A stretch of 64,000 bases of DNA from Burkholderiales bacterium C2 (GCA_005503085.1 SCOI01000010.1:159074-223073); one strand, 5' to 3'. Shown: positions 54,735 through 64,000, counted from the first letter of the stretch. The notes: generated by a model not told the origin, from the letters alone. Program-made: numbers and translations.

Positions 54735-57700
54735 GGCCCGACCTCCAGCGCGACATTGGGCAGCTCGCCAAAGCTGTCGGGCGCGTACATGGCTTCGACC
54801 CGGGTCGGCGGCAGCTGGAAGCGGCCGGCATTATTGAGCCTGACCGTGTACTCAATCACATGCTTGCCGCGCGGCAGAAACTCGTAATAGCCGCGCCAGG
54901 CCTCGAAGCCGCGCTCCTCATAAGCGGTCCAAGCTGTGCCTTCGCGCTTCTCGCCCTGGGCCGCGATGCCGGACTGTCCGCCCAGGCCCGAGCCGAGAAT
55001 CGTCGCGCCGCCGGGCACCGGGTCGGACAGCACCACCCAGCTCATATCGGCCTGGGCCTCCAGCTCCAGCCGCACCCGCACAACATCACCCCGGCTCCAT
55101 TGGCCCTTGGTCTTCTGCTCGATAGCCTGCAGCGAGCGGCTGACGCGGTAGCCCGAGTTCAGCGCCGCCTTCAAGGGAATCGCGGCCAAGCTTTGCACCG
55201 TCATCCAGGGCTTGCCGCTGCCCTGCTGCTCGACGTTCAGCGTGGCGGCCGGCTCCGCAGGCCAGGGCAGCAGCAGCGCCCCGCCCTCGGCACGCGCCGC
55301 CCAGTCCAGGCTCAGGCTCTTGCCACCCAGGCTGGCCACTGTCTTGCCGGAGGGTTTGCCTGCCTCGAAGCGTGCGGCGAATTTCTCCAGCGCCAGCACA
55401 CCCCAGAGATTGGCCGTGGTCGTGGACCAGGCACCGCGCTGCTGGCGGCCCAGCGCGCCCTGCAGCAGGCGCGGCAGTTCCTCCTTCCAGCCCGGCTCAT
55501 TGAGCACGGCCAGGATCAACCGCGCCGCATTACCGTCCGCGCTGTCCATCAGCCACCAGGCATCGCTCTCCTCGTTGCTGAACTTCAGCGTGCTGCCGGC
55601 ATAGCTGAGGCGGCTGCGCAGCTGGGCCTGAGCCTCGGCCAGGCGCTTGTCGCGCTCAGGTGCGGCGCTGAGGCGCTGGTGAATCAGCAGCCAGTCGATC
55701 AGCGCGGCGGTCGGCCAAGTCGACACATTGCGCGCGTCCACCGTGGCCAGCATGCGCGCATTGGCCCGGCCATGACGCGACAAGGCCTCCAGCGCGGCCA
55801 GGCGGCGCAGCTCCAGATCCGGCTTGGGCGACCAGGTCTGGCGCGCGATACGGCCCTCGACGAAGGCGGTCAGCCCGTCCAGCATCGCCGTGCGCGCCGG
55901 CTCGGGCAAGACCTGACCCGCCTCATGACTGGCCGACAGCAGATAGGCCGTCAGCCGGTCGCTGCCGCGCGGCGCCGTGTCGGCACTGGGCGGGAAGTAG
56001 CTGGCCAGCCCCTCGGCGTCCAGATAGGTCGGCAGCCGCGCCATCAGCGCCTGCCACTGCTTGTCGTCCTGCAGGCCCAGGGCCTTGGAGCTCAGCTGCT
56101 CCAGGCAGGTATAGGGATAGCTCTCGAAGAAGCGCCTCAGGCCCGGCAGGGCGCCGGTCAGGCGTGGCTGCAGCGCGATATTGAGACCGCCTTGCTTGAT
56201 GCCGGTCGCCGGCAAGGCATCGGCCGGCGCGGCCACCGGCAGGCTGAAGCGCCCCTCCAGCTGCGCCAGGCTGGCCTGCAACACCCGCACTGGCACGGCC
56301 GGCACCACCGCCTGGGTGAATTTCATGCGGTCGCGCGCGCCGGCCCCTGCACTCGCGCCCTGCTCTGCCACCTCGGCCTCCCAGCCCAGGCTGAAGGCGC
56401 CGGCGGGTACCGTGACCGCCCACTGCAGCTCGCGCGCGGCGCCGGCCGCGAGGGTCAGGTCTTGCGGCGGCAGGGCCAGCGGCGTGCGCGTGATGGCCTC
56501 GGCTCCGCTGTTGACCATGCCGCCCAAGCTGGCGCGCAGCTTCATCTCCCGACCGGTGGTGTTGCGCACCGTCAGCAGGGCCTGGAACTGATCACCCTCG
56601 CGCACCAGCGGCGGCAGGCCGGACAAGAGCTGCAGGTCCTGCGTGACCCGCACCGTCGCCGCGCCGCTGCCGAATTTCTGCGCGCCGGCATCGGCAACAG
56701 CCACCAGGCGGAAGCTGCTCAGCGAGTCGTTCAGCGGCACTTCGATCACGGCCTCGCCCTTGGCATCGAGCTGGACCCTGGGCTTCCACAGCAGCAAGGT
56801 GTCGAACAGCTCGCGCGTGCCACCGCGCCCGCCGCCGCCGCCGGCCGCCACGGCCTTGCGGCCATAGTGGCGCCGGCCGATGATCTCGCTCTGCGCACTG
56901 GCGGTTTCCACACCCCAGCTGCGCTGCTGCAGCATCGCGCTCAGCAGATCCCAGCTGCTGTTGGGGCGCAGCGCCAGCAGGCCTTCGTCCACCGCGGCAA
57001 ATGCGATTTCAGTACCGGCCAGCGGCTTGCCGTCCTGGCTGACCTTGATGCGGGCCTGCACGGTCTGGCGCACGCCGTACTGCGGCTTGTCGGTCGTCAC
57101 CGCGACCTGCAACTGGTGCTCGGCCAGGCCCACCTGCAGGCTGGCGACACCGAGCTTGAAGGCCGGCTTGGACAGATCGACCATGGCCGTGGGCGCCTGA
57201 TAGTCGCGGCTGGCACGCCAGTCACGCCACCAGTCGCGCGGCGCCTTCCAGCCCCAGCTGAAGAAGGAGTACCAGGGCACATCGCGGATGCGGCCGCGCA
57301 GCGCCAGCACCGAGACATAGACGTTCGGCGCCCAGGCCTTGCTGATCTTGATCTCGACGGTCGGATCGTCGCCGCGCAGCTGCACGACCTGGGTGTCGAG
57401 AATGCCCTCGCGCTCGATGGCCACCAGGGCCGTGGCTTCGCGGAAGGGCATGCGCACCTGCAGGCGCGCGGTCTCACCGGGCGCGTAGGCGCGCTTCTCG
57501 GGCAGCACATCGATGCGGTCGTCATTGTCTTGCGCAAACCAGAGCTCGCCCTGGCCGGTGATCCAGACGCCGGTGGCGGCCTGGGCGGAGCGGCCGTCAC
57601 CGTCCTTGGCGGCAGCGATCAGATCGATCTGGCCGGCCGTATCCAGTGTGGCCTCGCACTGCAGCAGGCCCTTGGCATCGCTGGTGCCGCTGCAGACCTC

Positions 57701-60595
57701 GCCCAGGTCCTTCACCTCATTGCGGTTGTCATAGGCATAGAAGCCGCCGACCATGCGCTTGCGGCTGCTGATGGTCTGCGTCAGGCGTGCGCGCACCGCG
57801 ATCTTCTGGCCGGCGACGGGCTTGCCGGCCGTGTCGAGCGCGAGCACCTTGAAGCTCACCTTGCCGCGGTTGCTGGCCCAGGAGCTCGCCTTCAGGCCCA
57901 GCACCAGCTTGGACGGCCACAGCGGCAGCAACTGGGCGGCGGTCTGCAGCTCGCCGTTGGGGTCGTTGAAGCTCACTTCGGTCAGCAGCTCGCTGGGCTG
58001 CTCCAGCTTGGGCAGGGCCTTCAGCACGATGCTGGCGGCGCCCTGACGGTCGGTCGTGAAGGCCAGCTTGTCGGCCACCAGCTTGGCACCGCGCTGGGCC
58101 GAGGCTTCGGCGTCCTCGTCAGCATCGGGTTGCGAGGGCTCGCCGGGCGGCTGGAAGTTAAAGTCTTCATAGCCCGCGAAAGCGACGCCGCGCGGCCTCA
58201 GCATCGCGCTCACGCGCAGCGGCGTGGCCGCCACGCCGCCGCCCGAGAGATAGTTCAGCTGCGCGCCGATCTGCAGCTCCGCAGGCGCCACCAGAACACC
58301 TTTCGGCGCGGACAGACGCGCCTCGACCAAGGGCACGCGGAACTCCTCGACGCGGAAGTCCCCGGCCGGCCAGCTGCGCCGCTGGCTGCTGTCCGCGCCC
58401 TCGCGCTCCAGCTCCAGCCGGTAGACGCCCAGCTTGGCGGCGGGCGGGATGTTCCAGCTGGAGGCCGCGCTGCGGCTGCCCTCCCATTGCAGCGGCTGGA
58501 CGAACTCCTGGCCGCTGCCTTCGTGCGTGATCTTCAGGCGGTTGGGCAGTTGCTCGGGCTTGGCCAGGCTCAGACCCAGCCCGGTCTCGATGCGGAAGAA
58601 ATGCTTCATCGACACGGTTTCGCCGGCGCGCAGCAGGCTGCGGTCCAGCACCGTGTGGGCACGGGCATCGGCCGCAGCGCCGCGCGCCGTCGGCACATTG
58701 AAGCGCCAGGACTCGATGCCACGGTTCCAGTTGCTGAACACAAAAGCCATGTCCTCGGCCTTGCGGGCCGTGACAAAGAAGCCATATTCACCCTCGCAGC
58801 GCTGCCCGCGCGGCATCTCCAGCGCCTGCGGCACGGTGGCCAGGCCTTGCTCATCGGTCTTGCCCGCCCACAAGCGCTGGCCACGGCAGTCGTTCACAGC
58901 CACCTCGGCGCCCGCGACCGGGCGGCCGCGGTCCAGGCTGGTGACCCAGACCAGGCTGTTCTCGCGGCCCCACTTGAAATGCACGCCCAGATTGGTCACC
59001 AGCACGCCGGTGCGCACATACATGGGCGCGGCCTTGTCCAGCAAGGCCCGGCCCAGGCGCGGCGAGCTCAGCTCCACCAGGTGGTAGCCGGCCGTGCTGA
59101 TCGGCAGCGCGATCACCTCGAAAGGACGCTCGCCCTTGCCCTGCGCCAGCACCGGCAGATCCAGACGCTGGGCGCTGGCATCCTTGTCCAGCATCGCGAC
59201 CTCGCGAGTAGCGACATAGCGATCAACCTTGCGGCTGATGGTCTGGCCCCGGCTATTGGTCTCGCTGTGCGTCTCGGTCCATTGCGAGGACGGCAGGCCC
59301 AGCTCGCGCGCCGGCAGCTGGGTCTCGTGCCAACGCTTGACACGCAAATAAGCGGCCAGCACCTCGGCATCGCTGGTGAAGCGCTTGATGCGGACCTGGC
59401 CCGTCGTTGGTGCGGGCGTCTGCCCGGGGGCCAGGTCTTGCTGCACATGGCGCATCGTGATCGGCAGCAGCGCCGGCCCCTCGGCCTCGCGTTCGATCAC
59501 ACCAAAGGGCGCGGCCGCGAACTTGGCGATCGGCGGCGCGCCGCCAGTGGCGACCTTGAGCGGAAAGCTGGCCGCATTGCTGAGGCTGCGGCCGCTGGCG
59601 TCCTTCAGTCCGGCGGGCAACTCCAGTGTGAAGCTGGCGTTCTCGGCCAGCGGGGTCGGGAACCGGACCTCGCTGGTCTCGGGCGATTTGTCGTCCTTGT
59701 CGGGCTGCGGCGCAATGGCCGCACCGCTGGCGGGCTTGAGCCGGGCCTGCATCGCCAGCGCGCGCGGCACCGGCTCGGAGAAGCGCAGCGACAGCGGCCG
59801 AATCGGCAGGCAGGGTGCACCGGCACGCTCGCGCTCGCAGCTGAACTCGGCCGTCAGCGGCTCGCGCACCCGGTAGTCGAAACGTTGCTCGGCACGGGTC
59901 AGCAGCTGCGGGTTCAGCGCCGAGGCAATACCTGGCCCCCAGACCAGTTGCACCTTGGCGCCGGGCGGCAGCGGTCGCTGGCAGGCCAGCAGCAGCCAGC
60001 GCTCCGCTGCCTTGGCAGCGATGCGTCTAGCCTTGAGCAAGGCCTCGCGCGGCGCGCCGCCGACGACCTTGACCGGCAGGCGCTCGCCGATGCCCTCGGC
60101 CTCGCACCAGGCCTGGCGATTCACGCTGGCCTCGGTGACCGGGCCGGTGAGTTGCAGCAGAAAGTGCTGCTCTTCCTCGATCTGGCTGCCGCTCCAGGGC
60201 TCGGTCTGCACGATACTGGGCGCGCCGGTGTTGAAGCCGAACTCGCGCGGGCCGCTCAGCTCGCCGCTGAGCGTTTTGAACTCGGCGCGCAGCTGGATCT
60301 TGCAGCGCGCGCCTGCCGGCAGCGGCTCGTTCAGGTCGAACAACCACTCGCTGGCGCTGGACCAGCGGCCGCTGCCAGGCAAGGCGGCCAGGCCTTCGCA
60401 GACCAGCCGTGCCGGATCCGGCAAACGCGGATCGCCCTGCTGGACCACAGCCTCCGAGAACTTCAGCCGCAGCTGACGGGCCTGGGCCACCTCACCCTGC
60501 GGACTGACCGCCGTGACGCTGGCGGCCTCGGCCGCCATCGATACAAGCGTCAACAGGCCCAGCGCCAGCCACGGCTTCAACACAATGCGATTCAT
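54731..60595 (-). CDS. Bacterial alpha-2-macroglobulin (YfhM-like)
   Basis: A 1954-residue periplasmic protein from ATG 60595 with GGGAGG just upstream. The signal peptide (ALGLLTLVSMAAEA) ends without a lipobox cysteine, unlike lipid-anchored E. coli YfhM, so it is probably soluble. The thioester motif CLEQ is intact at Cys1497-Gln1500. Macroglobulin repeats and the MG-type region PTGRGAAADARAHTVLDR precede a bait-like stretch (GGGGGRGGTREL near residue 1260). It traps proteases by covalent bonding. It is translationally coupled to pbpC, the usual partner in bacteria. Confidence 0.95.
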   Translation of the reverse strand: MNRIVLKPWLALGLLTLVSMAAEAASVTAVSPQGEVAQARQLRLKFSEAVVQQGDPRLPDPARLVCEGLAALPGSGRWSSASEWLFDLNEPLPAGARCKIQLRAEFKTLSGELSGPREFGFNTGAPSIVQTEPWSGSQIEEEQHFLLQLTGPVTEASVNRQAWCEAEGIGERLPVKVVGGAPREALLKARRIAAKAAERWLLLACQRPLPPGAKVQLVWGPGIASALNPQLLTRAEQRFDYRVREPLTAEFSCERERAGAPCLPIRPLSLRFSEPVPRALAMQARLKPASGAAIAPQPDKDDKSPETSEVRFPTPLAENASFTLELPAGLKDASGRSLSNAASFPLKVATGGAPPIAKFAAAPFGVIEREAEGPALLPITMRHVQQDLAPGQTPAPTTGQVRIKRFTSDAEVLAAYLRVKRWHETQLPARELGLPSSQWTETHSETNSRGQTISRKVDRYVATREVAMLDKDASAQRLDLPVLAQGKGERPFEVIALPISTAGYHLVELSSPRLGRALLDKAAPMYVRTGVLVTNLGVHFKWGRENSLVWVTSLDRGRPVAGAEVAVNDCRGQRLWAGKTDEQGLATVPQALEMPRGQRCEGEYGFFVTARKAEDMAFVFSNWNRGIESWRFNVPTARGAAADARAHTVLDRSLLRAGETVSMKHFFRIETGLGLSLAKPEQLPNRLKITHEGSGQEFVQPLQWEGSRSAASSWNIPPAAKLGVYRLELEREGADSSQRRSWPAGDFRVEEFRVPLVEARLSAPKGVLVAPAELQIGAQLNYLSGGGVAATPLRVSAMLRPRGVAFAGYEDFNFQPPGEPSQPDADEDAEASAQRGAKLVADKLAFTTDRQGAASIVLKALPKLEQPSELLTEVSFNDPNGELQTAAQLLPLWPSKLVLGLKASSWASNRGKVSFKVLALDTAGKPVAGQKIAVRARLTQTISSRKRMVGGFYAYDNRNEVKDLGEVCSGTSDAKGLLQCEATLDTAGQIDLIAAAKDGDGRSAQAATGVWITGQGELWFAQDNDDRIDVLPEKRAYAPGETARLQVRMPFREATALVAIEREGILDTQVVQLRGDDPTVEIKISKAWAPNVYVSVLALRGRIRDVPWYSFFSWGWKAPRDWWRDWRASRDYQAPTAMVDLSKPAFKLGVASLQVGLAEHQLQVAVTTDKPQYGVRQTVQARIKVSQDGKPLAGTEIAFAAVDEGLLALRPNSSWDLLSAMLQQRSWGVETASAQSEIIGRRHYGRKAVAAGGGGGRGGTRELFDTLLLWKPRVQLDAKGEAVIEVPLNDSLSSFRLVAVADAGAQKFGSGAATVRVTQDLQLLSGLPPLVREGDQFQALLTVRNTTGREMKLRASLGGMVNSGAEAITRTPLALPPQDLTLAAGAARELQWAVTVPAGAFSLGWEAEVAEQGASAGAGARDRMKFTQAVVPAVPVRVLQASLAQLEGRFSLPVAAPADALPATGIKQGGLNIALQPRLTGALPGLRRFFESYPYTCLEQLSSKALGLQDDKQWQALMARLPTYLDAEGLASYFPPSADTAPRGSDRLTAYLLSASHEAGQVLPEPARTAMLDGLTAFVEGRIARQTWSPKPDLELRRLAALEALSRHGRANARMLATVDARNVSTWPTAALIDWLLIHQRLSAAPERDKRLAEAQAQLRSRLSYAGSTLKFSNEESDAWWLMDSADGNAARLILAVLNEPGWKEELPRLLQGALGRQQRGAWSTTTANLWGVLALEKFAARFEAGKPSGKTVASLGGKSLSLDWAARAEGGALLLPWPAEPAATLNVEQQGSGKPWMTVQSLAAIPLKAALNSGYRVSRSLQAIEQKTKGQWSRGDVVRVRLELEAQADMSWVVLSDPVPGGATILGSGLGGQSGIAAQGEKREGTAWTAYEERGFEAWRGYYEFLPRGKHVIEYTVRLNNAGRFQLPPTRVEAMYAPDSFGELPNVALEVGP

Positions 60596-60665
60596 CTGCC
60601 CTCCCAGGCCATGCAATTCAAGCAATTGCACGGGAGTCTAGGACAGGCGATGTTGCCAAGGCGTG

Positions 60666-61757
60666 CTATTTGCTGAGCTTGCCCTGCACGCCGTCGACAA
60701 ACCAGTTCATCGTCGCGATGGCTGGGTCGCTCATCGCCCCGCTGGCCTGGCGGACCTGGCCTTCGTTGTCGCCCAGCCTGCCCGAGAATGGCTGAAAGCG
60801 GCCTTGCACGATGTCGTGGCGGCGCTGCTCCAGCAGCGCCCGCGTGCGCTTGTCGACCGAGGGATGGACGGCTGTGAGTTGCACCATGCCGTCCTTGAGA
60901 CCGCCCCAGACCGGTTGCGGCTGCCAGCGGCCGGCCCCGACCGCCTGGGTGACCCGGGTGTAGTAGCCACCCCAATGATGGGTCACGGCCGCCAGCTGCG
61001 CGGTCGGTGCGAAGCGGCGCATATCGCTGGTGTAGGCGATCAGCTTGACGCCCTTCTCCTCGGCCGCCTGGGGCACGGCGGGCGAACCGCTGTGGTTGGT
61101 CAGCACATCGGCGCCCTGGTTGATCAGCGTCAGCGCGGCCTCGCGTTCACGCGGTGGGTCGTACCAGGCGTTCAGCCAGATCACCACGACCCGCGCTTTC
61201 GGATTGACGGCCCGCATGCCCAGGGTGAAGGCATTGATACCCTGCACAACCTCGGGCAGGGGAAAGCCAGCCACATAGCCCGCCACACCGCTGCGGCTGC
61301 TCTTGCCCGCCAGCAGGCCGGCGAGATAGCGGCCTTCATAAAACCGCGCGTTGTAGGTGTTGAGATTGGCGGCCGTCTTGTAGCCGCCCGCATGCTCGAT
61401 CTTCAGCGCCGGGAAGTCCGCCGCGACACGCAGCGCCGGCTCCAGATAGCCGAAGCTGGTCGCGAAAATCAGCGTATGGCCCTGGCTGGCGAGATCGCGC
61501 ATCACGCGCTCGGCGTCGGCGCCCTCGGCCACGCCTTCGACGGCCGTGGTCTTGATTCCCAAGTCCTTCTCGAGCGCGCGGCGTCCCTGCTCATGCTGAT
61601 AGGTCCAACCAGCATCGCCGATGGGGCTGACGTAGACAAAGCCTACTTTTGGCGCATCGGCCGCCGCGCCGGGCACAGCCAGCAGCGGGACAAGCGCGAA
61701 CAAGGTACAGGGCAAGGCCGTGGCTAGCCTGCGTATTTTAGAAGTGACGCTCTTCAT
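60666..61757 (-). CDS. BMP-family (Med/PnrA-like) ABC substrate-binding protein
   Basis: A 363-residue periplasmic receptor. Two ATGs abut at 61760 and 61757; the second is better spaced from GGAG. The signal peptide is long (TALPCTLFALVPLLAVPGAAA). The mature part begins KVGFVYVSPIGDAGWTYQHEQG, the BMP family signature, with HAGGYKTAANLNTYNARFYEGRYLAG following. Members bind nucleosides or related compounds. No permease or ATPase is adjacent. It is divergent from an AraC-type regulator and two genes from adenine deaminase. Confidence 0.92.
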   Translation of the reverse strand: MKSVTSKIRRLATALPCTLFALVPLLAVPGAAADAPKVGFVYVSPIGDAGWTYQHEQGRRALEKDLGIKTTAVEGVAEGADAERVMRDLASQGHTLIFATSFGYLEPALRVAADFPALKIEHAGGYKTAANLNTYNARFYEGRYLAGLLAGKSSRSGVAGYVAGFPLPEVVQGINAFTLGMRAVNPKARVVVIWLNAWYDPPREREAALTLINQGADVLTNHSGSPAVPQAAEEKGVKLIAYTSDMRRFAPTAQLAAVTHHWGGYYTRVTQAVGAGRWQPQPVWGGLKDGMVQLTAVHPSVDKRTRALLEQRRHDIVQGRFQPFSGRLGDNEGQVRQASGAMSDPAIATMNWFVDGVQGKLSK

Positions 61758-61893
61758 CATGGCTCCAGTGGTGAGTGGCCAGGGCAAGGCCTGACCGGCC
61801 ACCATTGTCGTCGCTGGGGCGGACAAAACCGAGGCGCGGGGCCGCATACTTGCGGCCAGCAAACCGGCCACAGCAGCACAGGATTGACTCGAC

Positions 61894-62847
61894 GTGGAAT
61901 CGCCCCTGCCCACCTATACCCGTCACGGCGAACAAGACCTGACCCTCGATGTGGACTGGCTTCATTGCGAGTCGATCGCCGAGCGCAGCCGGCTGCACGA
62001 CTGGGAGATCCGGCCGCATCGGCATGAATCACTGTTCCAGCTGTTCTGGATAGAGCAAGGCGGCTGCGAGCTGAGTCTGGACGGTGTGGAGCGCAGCATC
62101 CAGGGACCCTGCATCTTCATTCTGCCGCCCCGTACCGTGCACGGATTCCGCTTCGAGCCAACTGTGCAGGGCCTGGTGATCACGGTGCTGGACCAGCACA
62201 CCAACAAGCTGCTGAGCGCGGAACCGCGCTTGGAGAAGCTGCTGCGCAGGGCCGATGTTCTGAGCCTGACGGCCGCAGCGGCTGCCCCACTGGCCCGCAC
62301 AGCGAGACATCTGCGCGAAGAGTTCCTGGGCACGGCGGCCTGGCGTTCGCTGGGCATCGACCTGGCCTTGATGCAGTTGCTGCTGCAGTGCGGACGCCTG
62401 CTCGCGCAGCACCAGCTGCCCGATTCGCGCCGACCCGCCGGGCGTGCACTGGAGCATGTGCAGCGCTTTCGCGCCCTGATCGAGCAGCAGTTCCGGCAGC
62501 AGCCCGCGCTCGGCAGCTGCGCGGCCCTGCTGGGCATCAGTGCCACGCAGCTCAACAGGGTCTGCCAGCAGGTGCTGGCTTGTTCGGCCTCACGCCTGAT
62601 GCAGGGCCGCGTGCTGCTGGAGGCGCAGCGCGAACTGGCCTACACCAGCATGAGCGTCAAGCAGATCGCTCACGGCCTGGGTTTTGCCGATGCGGCCTAC
62701 TTCACCCGCTTCTATCAGCGGCAGACCGGTGTGTCGCCCACCGAATGGCGGCAGCGGGCCACGCACAGGCCGACGCAGCTCAAGACGCCAAACCGAACGC
62801 GCGATCGAGCTCGCCCATCCAGCGCCGCCGCAGCGCCTCGTCGATAA
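61894..62847 (+). CDS. AraC-family transcriptional regulator
   Basis: A 317-residue regulator with a GTG start at 61894. The N-terminal cupin-like sensor (HRHESLFQLFWIEQGGCELSL, PRTVHGFRF) is followed by the C-terminal double helix-turn-helix (SCAALLGISATQLNRVCQQ, SVKQIAHGLGFADAAYFTRFYQR). It resembles PobR-like activators, but the effector is not evident. It lies divergent from the BMP binding protein, its most likely target. Its 3' end overlaps the end of the convergent adenine deaminase gene by 68 bases; the last 35 residues are low-complexity. A motif copy CAAGACCTGACCCTC lies in codons 14-19. Confidence 0.9.
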   Translation: MESPLPTYTRHGEQDLTLDVDWLHCESIAERSRLHDWEIRPHRHESLFQLFWIEQGGCELSLDGVERSIQGPCIFILPPRTVHGFRFEPTVQGLVITVLDQHTNKLLSAEPRLEKLLRRADVLSLTAAAAAPLARTARHLREEFLGTAAWRSLGIDLALMQLLLQCGRLLAQHQLPDSRRPAGRALEHVQRFRALIEQQFRQQPALGSCAALLGISATQLNRVCQQVLACSASRLMQGRVLLEAQRELAYTSMSVKQIAHGLGFADAAYFTRFYQRQTGVSPTEWRQRATHRPTQLKTPNRTRDRARPSSAAAAPRR

Positions 62848-63829
62848 AGCTCGCTTCGAAACTGTTGCGGATCAGCTGATAAGCATGATGGACACCCAGC
62901 TGCGGCAGGGCCTCAAAGGTCTGCAGCAGGTTGTCATTCAGATACCCGCCGAAATAGGCCGGATCATCGGAGTTGATGGTCACGCACAGGCCAGCGTCGA
63001 GCAAGGCCGGCAGATTGTGATCAGCCAGGCTGTCGAACACTCGCAGCTTCACATTGGACAAGGGGCAGACCGTCAAGGGCACGCGCTCATGGGCCAGATA
63101 GCTCATCAGCTCTGCGTCCTCGGCGGCGCGCACGCCATGGTCCAGACGCTCCGCGTCCAGATCCCGCAAAGCGCTCCAGATATAGGATGGCGGTCCCTCT
63201 TCACCGGCGTGAGCGACGCGACGCAGCCCTAACTCGCCGGCTTGCTGAAACACGCGAATGAACTTGTCCGGTGGGTTGTCACGTTCGCTGCTGTCCAGCC
63301 CGACACCGCTGATCAGCTCACGGTAGGGCAGCGCCTGGCGCAGGGTCGCGAGCGCATCGGCTTCGCTGAGGTGGCGCAGGAAGCAGAGTATCCATTGCAC
63401 ATTGATCCCGAGTTCCTGACCCGCTTTCACGCCGGCACGATGCAGCCCTTGCATCAAATCCTGCATGCTGACGCCACGCGATGTATGGGTCTGAGGATCG
63501 AAGAACAGCTCGGCGTGAACGATGTTGTCGGCTGCTGCGCGTTCGAAATAGGCCCAGGCCATGTCGAAGAAATCGGCCTCGGTCAGCAGCACCGCAGCGC
63601 CAGCGTAGTAGATGTCGAGAAAACTTTGCAGATCCTCGAACCGGTAGGCCGCCCGCAAGGCCTCGACACTACCATGGCGCAGGGCGATGCCATTGCGCTG
63701 CGCCAGCTTGAACATCAAATCGGGCTCCAGCGAGCCCTCGATATGCATGTGCAGCTCGGCTTTGGGCGCACGCCGCAGCACATCGAGCAAGTCCGCGCGT
63801 GAGAGGGCCGGGAAATCCAATGCGCTCAT
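62780..63829 (-). CDS. Adenine deaminase (adenosine-deaminase family)
   Basis: A 349-residue zinc hydrolase from ATG 63829 with GAGG upstream. Metal and catalytic motifs: HMHIEGS (HxH), HAGEEGPPSYIW, LDHGVRA and SDDPAYFGGY. FLRHLSEADAL, GLDSSERDNPPDKFIRVF and THTSRG match, from memory, the adenine deaminase branch (Pseudomonas type) rather than adenosine deaminase. It converts adenine to hypoxanthine. It sits just behind a ribosomal RNA operon on the same strand, separated by a terminator. Confidence 0.88.
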   Translation of the reverse strand: MSALDFPALSRADLLDVLRRAPKAELHMHIEGSLEPDLMFKLAQRNGIALRHGSVEALRAAYRFEDLQSFLDIYYAGAAVLLTEADFFDMAWAYFERAAADNIVHAELFFDPQTHTSRGVSMQDLMQGLHRAGVKAGQELGINVQWILCFLRHLSEADALATLRQALPYRELISGVGLDSSERDNPPDKFIRVFQQAGELGLRRVAHAGEEGPPSYIWSALRDLDAERLDHGVRAAEDAELMSYLAHERVPLTVCPLSNVKLRVFDSLADHNLPALLDAGLCVTINSDDPAYFGGYLNDNLLQTFEALPQLGVHHAYQLIRNSFEASFIDEALRRRWMGELDRAFGLAS

Positions 63830-63896
63830 GATTCGCACCTCTCGGACTTGGTTGATGTCGACAGCACGAATATAGCGCGCCGACGAGCCCCCAAAG

Positions 63897-63929
63897 CAAA
63901 AACCCCCGCCTCTTGCGAGGCGGGGGTTT
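63897..63929 (-). terminator. Intrinsic terminator of the ribosomal RNA operon
   Basis: Read on the minus strand, AAACCCCCGCCTC pairs with GAGGCGGGGGTTT around a four-base loop and runs into TTTTTGC. It lies 13 bases after the 5S gene end and protects the adenine deaminase gene from rRNA read-through. Confidence 0.9.
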
Positions 63930-63941
63930 CTGGGGATATTA

Positions 63942-64000
63942 GCCTGACGATGACCTACTTTCACACGGGAATCCGCACTATCATCGGCGCTGAGTCATTT
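63942..64000 (-). rRNA. rrf: 5S ribosomal RNA, 3' part
   Basis: The complement reads CGCCGATGATAGTGCGGATT, then TTCCCGTGTGAAAGTAGGTC, then ATCGTCAGGC, the usual 3' half of a betaproteobacterial 5S rRNA. The gene is cut by the window edge; its 16S and 23S partners would lie beyond, on the same strand. Confidence 0.93.

Noticed and set aside
54860..60676. A 1938-codon open frame opposite the macroglobulin gene
   Set aside because: Same antisense effect; the macroglobulin has a signal peptide and a CLEQ thioester, while the opposite frame is low-complexity and featureless.

Overview
The window is a GC-rich (high GC at third codon positions), gene-dense chromosomal segment of a Gram-negative bacterium. 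Gene content and protein style fit a betaproteobacterium of the Burkholderiales, probably near Roseateles, Mitsuaria or Rubrivivax; that placement is inference from family resemblance, not a search. I see no prophage, insertion sequence, plasmid or CRISPR signs. Genes run on both strands in short operons, many with 1-4 base start/stop overlaps.

Layout. 1-5.8 kb: oligopeptide-type ABC importer (solute-binding protein cut by the window edge, two permeases, two ATPases) ending in an amidase. 5.9-8.4 kb: a small atypical membrane protein, a patatin phospholipase and an L,D-transpeptidase. 8.4-16.8 kb: tRNA-Gly(CCC), then a signalling block with a GAF-PAS-GGDEF cyclase, a REC-GGDEF cyclase cotranscribed with a hybrid kinase of about 1600 residues, and a degenerate GGDEF protein. 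16.7-25.6 kb: gabD, alaS, a YecA-family protein, a SET-domain protein, a GNAT acetyltransferase and a large soluble double-sensor/CheW fusion. 25.8-29.8 kb: small secreted protein, cytochrome bd oxidase (cydAB), AhpD-like protein and an acetyltransferase. 29.8-36.6 kb: a 2-ketogluconate (kgu-type) operon with its LacI-family repressor PtxS and two matching operators, but with an amino-acid-type ABC importer where the MFS carrier KguT would be expected. 36.7-38.8 kb: a Wzz/GumC-like protein fused to a dead tyrosine-recombinase-like domain. 38.9-47.8 kb: metallo-beta-lactamase-fold hydrolase, BaeSR-like two-component system and a divergent RND efflux operon. 47.9-52.6 kb: small stress or membrane proteins, acetyltransferase, exported intradiol dioxygenase and an orphan peptide-binding protein. 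52.6-60.6 kb: bacterial alpha-2-macroglobulin and penicillin-binding protein 1C. 60.7-64 kb: BMP-family binding protein, AraC regulator, adenine deaminase, and the 3' end of a 5S rRNA gene with its terminator.

How the genes fit together. The ketogluconate operon is the clearest pathway: import, phosphorylation by KguK and reduction by KguD to 6-phosphogluconate, under PtxS. BaeSR sits back to back with the efflux operon it may control. The macroglobulin/PBP1C pair is a known envelope-defence and repair module. The BMP binding protein and adenine deaminase suggest purine salvage.

Two signals lie outside ordinary annotation. The 9-mer CAAGACCTG (or its complement) occurs at least 15 times on both strands, mostly inside genes and in codons this genome otherwise avoids. 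The other is the polysaccharide-chain-length/recombinase fusion. All reading was by eye; no database search or computation was run.
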